Shown here: piece by piece, positions 19,315 to 29,225 of the stretch
Layout of the letters: each line of letters opens with the position of its first letter
Position numbering within the stretch: position 1 is the first letter of the stretch
Origin: Acidimicrobiia bacterium
GTDB taxonomy: Bacteria; Actinomycetota; Acidimicrobiia; IMCC26256; JAOSJM01
NCBI GenBank assembly: GCA_027494165.1
Contig: JAOSJM010000005.1
Location: 1,388,461 to 1,452,460 of the forward strand
DNA length: 64,000 bases
Reading direction: 5' to 3'
Made by a program: the position numbers and the translations under genes
Notes under the pieces: generated by a model
What the model was told of the DNA's origin: nothing
Database searches by the model: none
The model's input: only the letters and a program-made list of their open reading frames with translations

Positions 19315-20286
19315 TCAGGACCCGGACCGGATCACCGGCTCGTCGACCACGTGCACCTCGCCGTCGATCGCGATCCGCGAGGTGGTCGAGCCGGTCCCGG
19401 CGGGTACCTCGACGGTGACGACCGCCCGACCTTGATCGTCGGTGGTGGCCTGCCCGTGGCGAGCGTCCTCGGAGCCGGGAGGCTCGCCGATCGTGGCGTT
19501 CACGACCTGCCCCACCACGGGAGCGCCGTTCGAATCGAGGACGACCACGACCAGGTCGACGGTCTGGCCGGCCGTCATGGTTCGTGGCCCCGTGTAGCTC
19601 ACGAGCGCTCCGGTGGAGGTGATCAACTCCGTGATCTGGGTGTCGTCGCTCTCGGCTGCCTCTTCCGCCACTTCGTCGCGCGTCGGCTCGTCCGACGGTT
19701 CGAGCGCCGAGGACGTGGAGGCGGTCGATCCGTCGGCCTCCTCGGCGGTTCCGCTCTCGTCGCCTCCACCGAGGAGGACGAGGAGGAGGACGAGGAGGCC
19801 CAGAGCACCCAGGGTTGCCGCGGCGACGACCACCCATGCCCGTCCCGAGCCGCCGGAGCCACGCGGCTCGCCCTCGGCGTCCTCACGCGGGGCGTCGTCG
19901 CCGGGAACGAAGCCGCTTCCCACCGGGTAGGTGATCTCGCCGGCGATCTGCTCCTCCGGAGGCAACGTGCGGCTGAGCTCGCGCCAGATGGCGAGCTGCT
20001 CGTCCGCCCGACGGCACCAGATCTTGGCCTCGAGGGACAACCGTTGCCAGCGGTCGAGGAAGCCGACCGGGCCGCCGGCGGGAAAGGATCCCGGCTCGGG
20101 TCTCAGCCAGTCCTCGAGCGCGTGCCACGCCCGTCCGAACCGCCAGAAGTCGTCGTGGGGGACGTTGTCCGACCACTCGGGGAAGTCGCCGTAGATCTCG
20201 TCGAGAGACTCGAGTCGGGGGCCGTAGCGGCTCGTGACCCACTCGTCCAGCTCTTCCTCGGTCCAGTTCCCCTCCGAGTCGGGCAC
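19315..20286 (-). CDS. Membrane-anchored protein with C-terminal Ig-like (Big_1-type) domain
   Basis: 323 residues from GTG at 20286, with GGGAGG 8 nt upstream. The N-terminal 150 residues are cytoplasmic, Trp- and acid-rich (NWTEEELDEWV, then WRFGRAWHALEDWL, then RWQRLSLEAKIWCRRADEQ) and match no family I know. One transmembrane helix (WVVVAAATLGALGLLVLLLV) follows, then a Thr/Ser/Glu-rich stalk. The last 100 residues look like an invasin/Big_1 Ig-like domain (TAGQTVDLVVVVLDSNGAPV, then QATTDDQGRAVVTVEVPAG). This predicts an inside-out single-pass protein. Longer open sequence upstream is shadow. Confidence 0.65.
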   Translation of the reverse strand: MPDSEGNWTEEELDEWVTSRYGPRLESLDEIYGDFPEWSDNVPHDDFWRFGRAWHALEDWLRPEPGSFPAGGPVGFLDRWQRLSLEAKIWCRRADEQLAIWRELSRTLPPEEQIAGEITYPVGSGFVPGDDAPREDAEGEPRGSGGSGRAWVVVAAATLGALGLLVLLLVLLGGGDESGTAEEADGSTASTSSALEPSDEPTRDEVAEEAAESDDTQITELITSTGALVSYTGPRTMTAGQTVDLVVVVLDSNGAPVVGQVVNATIGEPPGSEDARHGQATTDDQGRAVVTVEVPAGTGSTTSRIAIDGEVHVVDEPVIRSGS

Positions 20287-20640
20287 CGGTCGGCCTCCCT
20301 GTTCCGCCGCGTCGCCGGGGACTCTACCGATACCGGCGTCACCGCCGAGCGGGGCCCGGCAACCGGCGTCGTCGTCCCGGTCCCGGCGAGGCCTCGACGT
20401 CGGTGCTCTCCCGGGTCGCCACGGTCGGTCGTTCGGCCGCGTCGATCCGGCGACGGTCGCGCCCGGCGAACGTGTGATCGACCCGTGGCGCGACCGCCGC
20501 CGGGTCGGCGTGGAGCAGCTCGCGGAGGCGCTCGACCCGGCCGTCTTCGGTGCCCGGGTCGTGCACGAGCCGAGGACGGAATCAGGGGCCCACCCCGGCC
20601 CGGGTGCCTGGCTGCGCTGGGCTGGGCCCACCGGGTGGTG
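20287..20640. other. Junction between core genes and the accessory island
   Basis: No gene I can defend. A 75-codon leftward open frame at 20339-20566 (DGRVERLRELLHADPAAVAP) could be a small or broken gene but has no recognised motif. The truncated integrase begins to lose similarity at about 20640-20660, so the island's left edge probably lies here. Confidence 0.4.
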
Positions 20641-20649
20641 ATGCGCCTG

Positions 20650-21274
20650 GCGCGAAGATCGACCCGCCCGACCCGGAGCGCGCAGATCTCGCCGGGCGCA
20701 TTCCCGTGTAGGCGGCGAGGCGGACGAGGGTCCGGTACCGGACGTCGATAGCGGCGGCGAGGAGCTCGATCTGCTCGGCGGTCAGGTACACCATCTCGGC
20801 CTTGGGTGATGCGGGGACGCGTGCCCCGTCACAAGGATTGGAGCGGATCGCACCCTCGGCTCGCGCGGTTGCCAACACGAGGCGCAGGACCTGCGCGCCG
20901 ACCGCACGGTGCCAGGAGCGGCCCCGGCAGCGACGCGTTCGGCGATGAAGCGCCGAACGTCGGCGGGACGGATCGCGTTGACTGGCTCGTCGGCGAAGCT
21001 GGGCAGGACGTGGACTCGCAGGACCGATTCGTAGTGGGCGTAGGTCTTGGGCCGGACGTGGGCAGTCCCTGCGAGCCAGTCGGATGCCCATGCCGCGAAG
21101 GGTCGTCGACCGAGGGTCGGGTCGACGTAGTCACCGCGGTTCAGCTGGTTCTTGACCGTGGTGAGCCACCGGTCCGCCTCGGTGCGGGTGCGGTGGTGCT
21201 TGACGCGCTCACGGCCGGCGGGGGTCGCGGTACGACGCTTCCCAGCGTCCGTTGGGCAGTCGCTTGATCGCCAT
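20650..21274 (-). pseudogene. Truncated tyrosine recombinase (integrase) remnant
   Basis: ATG at 21274 starts AIKRLPNGRWEASYRDP, typical of actinobacterial phage-type integrases. A one-base excess in the G/C run at 21220-21224 shifts the frame, and the sequence continues RERVKHHRTRTEADRW, then GRRPFAAWASDWLAGTAHVR (SAM-like N-terminal domain), then EGAIRSNPCDGARVP. Another break near 20690 interrupts TGMRPGEICALRVGRVDL, which holds the first catalytic arginine. No HxLR or catalytic tyrosine region follows. The catalytic C-terminus is missing, so the gene is a remnant marking an old integration event. Confidence 0.8.
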
Positions 21275-21373
21275 GGGTACGGGCCTTCCGGGCACGGACC
21301 GCGAGGGTCCGAATCGAGAGGCCGACGTACGCCGCCGACGAGCGATCGCCCCATCGTGCCACGACCGTGCGCG

Positions 21374-24040
21374 CTAGAAGCCGCGCGAGGGGCCGGCACG
21401 GGCGGGTGCGCGGTGCTGCAGGTGGTCGAGGCGCCGGTTGAGCGCGTCGATCTTGGCCTGGAACTCGTCGTCGAGTGGCGGTGCGCTCGGTTCGGCCGGG
21501 CCTGTCTGCTCCACCTGGTCGTGTTGGTCTGCGGCAGGTGGGTCTTGGCCGGAGGCGTGGAGGCGGGCTTGGGTGGTGAGGGCGGAGTCGCTGCGGCGGG
21601 CCGGGTGATGATCTGGGCGAGTTGGTCGGCCGGGTTCTCGGTGCTGGAGGGGTCGGTGAGGACGGCGTGGTTGGCGGTCCGGCCGCGGGTGAGCGCGACG
21701 TAGGCGTGGTTGCGGCTGGTGGTGGGGTCGAGGACGGCGATGCCGATGTCGACGGTGTCGCCTTGGGTGCCGTAGCCGGTGACGGCCCAGCCGAGCTCGA
21801 CGTGTTCGGCGACGTACGCGGCCGGGAGGTCGACCGTGCCACGGTCCGGGTGCGCGACGGTGAGCCTTCGGTCGGCGTGGATGTCGGTGACGGTCCAGGT
21901 GTGCCGGTTCCGAACCCGTTCCCCGGTGGTGGTGCGGAGTCGGGGGTCGTTGTGGCGGGTTGCGATCTGGTCGCCGACGTGGACGGTGGTCCCGTCGTGG
22001 AGCGGGACGCGCCGTCCGCGGCGACTGTGGAGGTGTTGGATCTCCCGGTTGATGGTCCGGGCGGCATCGGCGTTGGTGGTGGTGATCGCGACGGTCCGTC
22101 CGGCTCTCGTGTGGTCGTGGTAGGCGCGGGCGACTTGGGTGGCGACGAGCGCGGATGCGATGTGTGGAGGCGGCCGTGCTCGAGATACGCGCCGACGGCG
22201 TCAGGGTCTCCGGCGCGGAGGGCGAGGCTGGCGGTGGCTTCCCATGGTTCGGCGAACCGGCGGGGGTCCCGAGGGTGTGGTGCGGAGGGTGTCGCACCAG
22301 TGGGCGAACACGCCACCGCGGCCGACCGCGGGAGCTGGTCGGGATCGCCGACAGCGACGAGTCGCCACCGGTGGGCGTCGACGAGTCGGGTGAGCGCGGC
22401 GAGGTCGGCGGTCGCGGTCATGGCGGTTTCGTCGAGGATCACGGTCGTGCCCGCGGGCCAGGGTGACGGCTGGTGGTGGTGTCGGGTGAGGAACCCGGCG
22501 AGCGTGTCGGTCGGACAGAGAGCCTCGCGGGCGAGAACGTCGGCGGCTTTGCCGGACGGGGCGAGGCCGACCACCGGACGGCCGGCCGCGGTGAGTTGCT
22601 CGACGGCGCGGGCGGTGGTGTGGGTCTTGCCGGTCCCGGCAGGTCCGACCAGCAGCACGAGCGGGTCGTGACCGGCGATGGCGTCAGCTGCGGCGTGTTG
22701 CGGATCGTCGCCGGCCTCGACAGGCCGGGTGCGTGCGGTCGCCCAGGCCTGCAGGAGGTGCTCCTCGTTGAGCACGGTCCGGGTCGGAGTGCCGGTCCGT
22801 GACTGCTTCGGTGACCGGCCTGCCGTCGCGCCGGCGGGGGTGTCCTGGCCCGGTGGTTGGGGCCGAGCGGCACGCAACGCTTCTCGGCGAGCGCGGCGAG
22901 CCGGTCGATCTCGGCGACGAGCTGTTCGGCGGTTCCGGCGTGGTCGGGCGCGACGAGGGTGGAGAGGAGCTGCGCGAGGTCGGCACGCAACCAGGTCGCT
23001 GACTCCTCGGTGGCGTGCAGGGAGCGCCTCGTCGATCAGGTCCTCGTCCACCTCCCGGCCAACCGACCCATGGGCGCCGATGCGTTTGGGGACGAGGCGC
23101 CCAGGGTCGAAAACCCGACGTCGCGAGCCTCAGTGGCCCATCGTTGGTGTGCAGCTCGGCGGCGCCGAGACCGTGGACCTTGTCCGGACGGGAGTTCAAG
23201 ACGGCGTCTCGTTCGAGCCGGGCGATCGTGCGAGGGTCGGGATCTGCGTCCGCCGGGTGTTCGGCCCAGTTGCGTACGAGCTCCGCGAGCTTGGCGTCGA
23301 CCTGGTGCGTCCGGTTCGGAGAAGGCGTCTCGACCGGTTCGGGGATGCAGGCGAGGTCGAACATGCCGTCGCCGCGGTCGATCCAGCCGACCCCGAGCCG
23401 GGTCGTCAGCTCTGTCCGCAAGGCGGCGTCGTAGATCCAGCCGACGCTGCGCTGCTGATACTTGAGGAACCGGGCATCCAGCGACAGCCACCGGCCGGTG
23501 AGGTCCTGACCTTGGCGGCGATGATCGCATGCGAGTGCAGCTGCGGGTCCATGGTCCGGGACGTGCTGGCGAAACACCGCTGCGGTGATCCCTCCGGTGT
23601 CGACTCCGCCACACGCCGTCGGTCCCCGGCGGGTAACGGCCCCGTGCCGCCTCGAACCAGCCCAACGCCGCGCCGATCGCCGCGCCATGGGCGGCGAGCA
23701 CCTCGGCCCGCGCCGACGGGTCCGGGGTCAGGGGCCACAGGACCGACACCGACTTAGGTGCCGAGAACGTCGCGCCGAACGCGCGGCCGACCGGTGACCG
23801 AACTGGCGGCCCAACGGATCGCCAGTGACCGGATGCCTGCCCTCGAGGAGGGCGCGCAGTCTGCCGCCGGCGACCGTCGACCCAGTCCCAGCGCAGAGCC
23901 TGGCGCCACGCCAGCGGCCCGGTGGCTCGTCCGGATCCAAGTAGTAGTCGACTGGCCGCAGCCCACGCCCGGCTGCCTGCGTTCCCTCGGCGAGCCCTGC
24001 GCAGTAAGGAGCAACCCTGGCAGCTTCGCGCCGTGGCCTT
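21374..24040 (-). pseudogene. MobF-type relaxase-helicase (TrwC/TraA family), broken into several frames
   Basis: Segments in all three leftward frames assemble into one conjugative relaxase. YYLDPDEPPGRW is near 23930, TFSAPKSVSVLWPL (TrwC domain) near 23760, and the metal-binding MDPQLHSHAIIA near 23540. The RecD-like helicase Walker A GPAGTGKTHTT is near 22640, ILDETAMTATADL near 22430 and VAVGDPDQLP near 22350. The UvrD-like C-terminal motif YVALTRGRTANHAVLTDP is near 21680, and the end DDEFQAKIDALNRRLDHLQ stops at 21374. Such proteins nick oriT and unwind the transferred strand. At least five frame changes are needed. Whether they are real decay or base-calling errors is unclear, but as read it is not functional. 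Confidence 0.82.
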
Positions 24041-24917
24041 CAACGTCGACCCGCATCATCAGGACCACTCGGCCTGTGGGCGTCGTCTCCGACCTACCGG
24101 TCGCGCCAATGCACCCGTCTGTCGCTCCACGGATGGGGTAGGCCCGTCAACGGCCCTCGACTCCCTGCGCCCGAGTCACGATCGCCGTTGCCATCAACGT
24201 GTCGTCGGCGACGTCGATAGCGCGGCCGGACGGTTCGATCGAGCGTATCAGCGATCGCCCTGGCGTCGGCGAGCTTCGCCAGCCAGGTTCCCCGACTCGA
24301 CCGGTAAGGGCCTCAGACTTGTTCAGGGCGCACCTCGGCAAACCCTGGGGCTCAAGGCCCGTGGCTGCAGCTCCCGAGCAGAGCACCTCGACCCGCGCCG
24401 TCTGCTCGCTACGGGACAGCCGTGGCATCCCCTACGACGCCCGCACGACAACCCGCGGCCAGCACCGGCTCTGGCCCACCTCCCGTTCGACATCCCGTTG
24501 GACGTCCCGCTGCGATATCGACCTCCTGCCCCGGGCCTCCGTTAAGGCATCCATTCATATCCGAAGGGGTGCCCCTTCAACGGCACGTCGGGACGCCACG
24601 CCAACCGGTTCGAAGTCGAATACGACTGCTTCCGGACTTGTTGGCCTGGCTGAAGTCCCTTTCGCCGCCGGAATGAGGAAGTCGGGACTTCGGTCAGATG
24701 GCTCACGAACGTTGCGCGGGCAGTTCCCGGAGTCGGCGTGGACGGCCGCCGGCGTGACCGAAGCGTCCCGGCGTAGGTGTCTCCACTCCTGGCGCGAAGG
24801 GGTGATCGGGGGCTTCACGCCTAGAATTCGAGATCCGGTTGTTCTGCCGGTCTGTGTAACCACCCAGCGTGAAGAGACCCGGCGGTATGTGCTCGTCGCA
24901 AGAACAAGGAGGTGGCG
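24041..24917. other. Uninterpreted stretch between relaxase and nucleotidyltransferase
   Basis: About 870 bases, visibly less GC-rich than the core. Open frames exist on both strands, but none gives a coherent domain. A leftward fragment near 24150-24430 (AIDVADDTLMATAIV) faintly recalls a PIN-domain C-terminus but lacks the rest. AACAAGGAGGTGG at the right end is a good ribosome binding site for the next gene. Confidence 0.4.
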
Positions 24918-25920
24918 ATGAGCCACGCAGAAGATATCACCAACAGCGTCCGCGACCAGATCGCGGAAGACCCCGCTGTCCGGTTGGCGGACGTGCGAGC
25001 TCGCCGGGACATCGTCCGGCGACAGGGCTACGTTCCCGGTGCCCTCCGCTCATATGGCTTGGGGTCGGTCGCGACTGCGCTGTCAATCGTCCCGTTCTGA
25101 CGGTGACGGCGGAGTCGCGCTCGACCGCCGGTCGCTCCGGCGCTGGGGCCTGACGGCGACAACGAACCGCCTTCTCGACGTCGAACAGATGCAGGCGTTC
25201 CTCGGGCCGGGAGCTGCAAGCTCTACCCGGAAAGCTATCGTCAAGAAGATTGAAGCGCGGGATTCGTCGAGTTCCACGCGCCGTACCTGGGACGGCGAGG
25301 ACCCGACTGTCGACCTGGTCATCGCGCTCACCCGCGCGCGGGCCCGGGCGTGGATCCCGAACCTCGACGCAAATCAAGTGGGACCCGTCCGACCCCGAGA
25401 AGCACTGTGAGCTCCTGAACGCCGGCACCCGAGAGCTGCGCCGGTCCCGCGCTTCTAGGCCATCCGGGCCGTCAAGGCGTGGAACTGCCAGTACTCGAAC
25501 CCGGCGCTCTCGTCGTTCAACACTCGAAGCACTCGGCCTCAGGCGATCACGACGCTTCTCTCGCTCGCCGAAGCCGTCGCGACGCTCTTCGAACACGCAG
25601 CCACGTCGCTCGCCGTGAACCTCACGCCCGACCCCGCCGGCGTGTCGGTCCCCATCAAGCTGCTCGTCGGCAAAGGAGATCGTCATCAGCGCCTGTCGGC
25701 CTGCCGCGACGGGCGTCACCGCCAGCGATCAAGCACCAGCGACAAGGTCAAGGCGACCGAACTGCTCGCCGAGGTGTTCTGCGTGCGTACGCCTGCCCCA
25801 GCCGGAACGCACGGCGCGGCACTCATCAACAGTCTGCGTGACGGCGGCACCGGCGCCGGGCTGCTGGGGTCGGGGGCGGCGGCGAAGCGGCGCGTGCGTA
25901 CGGAGACGATCATTGTCTGA
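24918..25920 (+). pseudogene. Nucleotidyltransferase, CD-NTase-like, with multiple frame breaks
   Basis: ATG at 24918 lies 6 nt after AAGGAGG. The start is intact (SHAEDITNSVRDQIAEDPAV). Stitching frames gives ALRSYG-GSVATA near 25050-25075, VNRPVSDGDGGVALDRR near 25084-25130, PALGPDGDNEPPS, DVEQMQAFLGP, GEDPTVDLVIALTR near 25296-25332, IPNLDAN, KWDPSDPEKHCELLNAGTRE, then AIRAVKAWNCQYSNPALSSF near 25460-25520 and TPDPAGVSVPIKLLV. GS followed by D-x-D and a later V-D-L-V strand are the three-carboxylate signature of the polymerase-beta nucleotidyltransferase fold. The Lys-Trp helix and overall size suit CD-NTases, which make cyclic oligonucleotides in CBASS. About six single-base breaks are needed. 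The superfamily is likely; the CD-NTase subfamily is inference. Confidence 0.6.
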
Positions 25921-26115
25921 CACGGCCTGGTTCCTCGACGCCGTGACGGCGCGCTTCGAACAGGTCGGCTGCGTGGCGCTTCCGCGTTCTTCACGTCGAC
26001 CTTCGAGTATGTAGCCGGGCACTTCATCTACGTGTTGTCCTTCGTCATCGCGATCACGACGATCGGCGCCCGCCTCGTGCGAGTCGCTTTCTCGGATCGC
26101 TACGACGATCTGTAG
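25913..26115 (+). pseudogene. Small single-pass membrane protein downstream of the nucleotidyltransferase (frame break)
   Basis: TTG at 25913 overlaps the end of the nucleotidyltransferase and reads SDTAWFLDAVTARFEQVGCVAL. After a one-base shift near 25985 the sequence continues FTSTFEYVAGHFIYVLSFVIA, then ITTIGARLVRVAFSDRYDDL and stops at 26115. The repaired product is about 65 residues with one transmembrane helix. Its tight placement makes it a candidate effector or partner of the nucleotidyltransferase, but it matches no effector family I can name. Confidence 0.4.
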
Positions 26116-26960
26116 TCGGTGCACGTGATGGAAGCGGTTGCGACCCGCCGATCCGCGATATCGCCACATCACTGTAGCACGGGTCCCTGTGTATGTGGTT
26201 CACGATGGTCCGCCGGCACGGCGCGGTTCCGGCGATGGGCCTCGGATGCGCCTCGTCGCCTACATCCGATGATCGTGCGAAGACTGGTGGCGCCGCATGC
26301 GGCGAATGGCTGGAAGCCGGGGCGCCTGACGCGACGGTTGCGAAGGCAGGTGCGCGATGATCGCTCGCGGAACTGCTGCGAGCACGGGCGCTATGTAGGG
26401 TCCGACGCTCGCCGTCGGGATCTGGCACCGCGGTCCGGCCTGCTCACGCTTGCGGTGAACAGGTCGGGCCCGCAAGGACCGGCAGCGGAGCTATTCCCCC
26501 GACGCGTTCGCGACCGTGACCGAATCCAGGGTACCGTTCATCGTCCGTCGCCACCTGACCTGAACGGCAGCGAACAGACGATCGCCCAGCCTGAGCGCTA
26601 TCCATGCGCGTTGAACCAGCATGCGGCCCGGCTTGCGTGTCGAGCGCCTCGCGTCCCGGTCGCGCGTACGCACAGCTCGTCGGTGCAACACGACGTGTCG
26701 CCGGTGCCGGAGATCACGCTGGCGTGGGACCTCGATCCGCTCCCGGCCGACGGCCCGATGCAACGTCCGAGACGTCCACCTTCGCAGCTCGACGGTGTCG
26801 ACGATGCGTTCCTACGTGAAGTCGGCGATCACCTGCGGTGTTGCCCACATCGCGGCGTACCAGGTCGGCGGATTGGGGCGGGGTGCCGGCACCCGCACTG
26901 GCCGCCTCGCCCGTATCGGCAGCTCCTCGCGACACCAGCGAGACTTGCGACAGTAGAGTC
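26116..26960. other. Uninterpreted stretch upstream of the sigma-like gene
   Basis: About 850 bases without a coherent gene on either strand. A rightward fragment near 26250 (MRLVAYIR) resembles the start of serine recombinases, but nothing recombinase-like follows. The region may hold a broken gene or the promoter of the sigma/HTH/peptidase set. Confidence 0.35.
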
Positions 26961-27048
26961 CATCACCGACTGGGCCGAACGTGGATCGCGACCGTACGAG
27001 ACGGGAACCCGGACCCCGAAGCGATCTGGCTTTGCGCGTATCGCGTCG

Positions 27049-27540
27049 ATGAACCAGACCGCAGTCCGCAAGCTCGGCGCCGACCACGAACAGACCCTCG
27101 GATGCTCGGCCGACGACATCGTCGGCGACGTGATCGCGGACCTGTACGAAGGCAAAAGGTGAGATCCCCGCCGAGATGGCAGACCGGCTGCGACCGTACC
27201 TGCGCGGCATCGTCGCCAACTACGCGAATGCGCGAATCCGCTAGCGCATCACCGAAACGTCCGCCGGAGCACGAAACCTCGCTCGAACTCACCGATGTGG
27301 CCACCGACGTCGAGACCATCGTGCTCGCTGAACAGGCCCAAGCGAAGATGCACCTCTGACTGAACTAGAGCGCTACGTGGTGATCAAGAAAACGTCATCA
27401 ACGGCCGGCTGGTCAAGGACGTCGCCGACGAGCTGCAGTGCGAGCCGCAGAACATCTCCCAGCTCCGAAAAGCCGGCGCTGCGGAGCTTTCCCGGAAGGT
27501 GCTTTCGCAACCACGACCATCATCGAACGACCGCCGTTGA
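27049..27540 (+). pseudogene. Sigma-70-family-like regulator (frame breaks)
   Basis: From ATG at 27049: NQTAVRKLGADHEQTLGCSA, then DDIVGDVIADLYEG (a region-2-like helix), then PAEMADRLRPYLRGIVANYA. After breaks it continues SLELTDVATDVETIVLAEQA, LTELERYVVIK, then INGRLVKDVADELQCEPQNI and SQLRKAGAAELSRKV, which has the form of a sigma region 4 helix-turn-helix. Sequence upstream to about 26970 (DGNPDPEAIWL) may belong to it. At least three breaks and one in-frame stop must be repaired. The stop at 27538-27540 overlaps a TTG that starts the next small gene. It probably directs or regulates transcription of its own cluster. Confidence 0.5.
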
Positions 27541-27644
27541 CCAAGCAACGAGGGAGAGTGAGGAACCCGCAGACGAACGCGACCCCCGACGACCACGTAC
27601 TCGACTTCGTTGACCGTTACCTCGCCTACCACCGGCGTCCATGA
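27537..27644 (+). CDS. Small ORF between sigma-like and HTH-like genes
   Basis: 35 codons from TTG at 27537, overlapping the previous stop (TTGA), and ending in a TGA that overlaps the next ATG (ATGA). It reads NPQTNATPDDHVLDFVDRYL near its end. The two 4-nt overlaps argue it is translated. No family is recognised. Confidence 0.4.
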   Translation: MTKQRGRVRNPQTNATPDDHVLDFVDRYLAYHRRP

Positions 27645-28240
27645 CGAACCGGACATCGGCCTGCTTGACGAATCTGACAGCGCCGCAGCTTGCCGACAAC
27701 TCCCGAGCGCTCGAGCTGCTCGACGAACCCGAGCCGTACCAATGCCGCCCATCGAGGAAGACCCGGTCGCCAAGCGCTTCGGCTTTGATCGCACGGAGCC
27801 GACCATCACGATCTCCACCGCGGCGCTGAGGGAGGCCGCGAGCAGTGCAGGCGTGCCGTTCAGCGAACTCCCGCGCAGCGCCTCACCACAGGCGGACGAC
27901 CGGCGCGACCGGCAGAACTGCTGCGCCTGACGAACACGCCGACCGTCAATGTCGAACGGGATCTCGCCGCACGGTTCGCTGCGATCCTGCGCACGACGGT
28001 CGGTGCGCTCGAGGCGGCCGGGTCGGGCCGCGCCACGCCCACCCTCGACGACTACCTGGCACTCGAAGAAGCCCAGACGCTCATCGAAGAACTCGCGGCC
28101 GAGCTTCGGCATCTCGTTCGAGACCATCGAGGCCGCTCGCGAACTCGTTGGCGCAGCCGCGTTCCGCAACTACACCAACGACGCGTGGCGTGAAGCGCTG
28201 GTTCGCCCTCGAACAGATCCGCGATGAGCAGCGTCGATAG
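27641..28240 (+). pseudogene. HTH-like (XRE-type) regulator, frame breaks
   Basis: ATG at 27641 overlaps the previous stop. Stitched segments read EPDIGLLDESDSAA, ALELLDEPEPYQ, MPPIEEDPVAKRFG, then ITISTAALREAASSAGVPFS and ELPAALTTGGRPARPAELL. This resembles the five-helix XRE-type domain in which ALREAASSAGVPFSELPAAL covers the first helices. Next come VNVERDLAARFAAILRTTVG, TLDDYLALEEAQTLIEELAA, and ETIEAARELVGAAAFRNYTN, ending LEQIRDEQRR. The end overlaps the start of the peptidase gene by 17 nt. An HTH protein directly before an IrrE-like peptidase is the arrangement of CapH-CapP and ImmR-ImmA pairs, in which the peptidase cleaves the repressor. The HTH call is moderate. Confidence 0.45.
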
Positions 28241-29225
28241 CGTCGCCGCCCGGATCGTCGCGGAAGGTCGACCGCGCGATTCGCGAACGTATTGCGCGAT
28301 CCGCTCGCGGCCGCCCGCGACGACTTCCCACTGTGTGCTCGTCGAGCCTCGAACCTGAACGAGCAGCGGTCACGGCGGCAGGCTGCGACGGCTTCTCGTT
28401 CCTTGGACGCAACCACCATCTACTACCGGCTAACGTTCAGCGACCGGCAGAACTTCACCGTGGCACACGAACTGGCCCACCAACTCGTCGAGAACGACGA
28501 CAAGGCGATCGACTGGATCACGCTAGCCAGCCGGGCGCACCGAAGCTCGAAGAGGTCTGCGAAGCCGTCGCTGGCCGGCTACTGATCCCCGACGACATCG
28601 TTACCGCCATCGGAACACCGCCTACCGCCCGTGGCCTCGCTGCGATCTTCAAAGCACGAACGCATCGCGTTCCGCCTGCGCAGTACGCATCGCTCAACAG
28701 AGGCCTGCGAAGGCTTTCGTCGCGATCATCGACGTCCGCACACAGCACGTCTACTTCGCAGCCCGCCACGACGACACCCGACCGTACGCCTGGCAGGGAA
28801 CCCGGTCCCGGACACACATAACGTCCGCTACGTCGAAGACGGCCAGCAACGTCACGTCGAAAGCTGGTGGCCGTACCCGAACGGCGACCGAGTCCGCTTC
28901 TACATGAGCATACGCGAACGCGACTGGACCTTCCGCCATCTTCGCCGCCAACGACCTTTGGCAGACGATCACGTTCCACCCCCCCCGAGCAACGCCAACG
29001 CGACACACGACCCGGAACTCACGCACCGATGTCCCGACTGCGGATTCGACGGGACCTTCCCGCGGGTACCCGTGCACCGACTGCCGAACGCCCTACTGCC
29101 CGCGGTGCAAACGCTGTGAATGCGATCGGCGTAGCGAACGCTCGAAGGTGTGCATCTCGTGCGGGTTGGTCAAGGCGAAGCATCTCTTCGACGAGGACAG
29201 AATCTGCGTCGACTGCCAAACATGA
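28224..29225 (+). pseudogene. ImmA/IrrE-type zinc metallopeptidase with C-terminal zinc-ribbon tail, frame breaks
   Basis: ATG at 28224 begins SSVDSVAARIVAE. Stitched segments give RDPLAAARDDFP, TIYYRLTFSDRQNFTVAHEL with AHQLVENDDKAIDWI near 28415-28520, then LEEVCEAVAGRLLIPDDIV. HELAH is the HExxH zinc site and EEVCEAVAGRLLIP supplies the third-ligand glutamate helix typical of ImmA/IrrE. A middle region (VAIIDVRTQHVYFAARHDDT, WPYPNGDRVRFYMS, then FAANDLWQTITFHPPE) has a beta-rich look. The tail carries about six CxxC pairs (HRCPDCGFDG, CTDCRTPYCPRCKRCECD, VCISCG, CVDC). About six breaks are needed. Such peptidases cleave partner repressors when activated. The HExxH call is firm. Confidence 0.68.

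Noticed and set aside
24147..24428. Possible VapC-like PIN-domain toxin fragment
   Set aside because: One DVADDTLMATA-like stretch only. The other acidic residues and the N-terminal aspartate are not found.
26240..26420. Possible serine recombinase start (MRLVAYIR)
   Set aside because: Only eight residues match. The following sequence shows no catalytic serine context or resolvase core.
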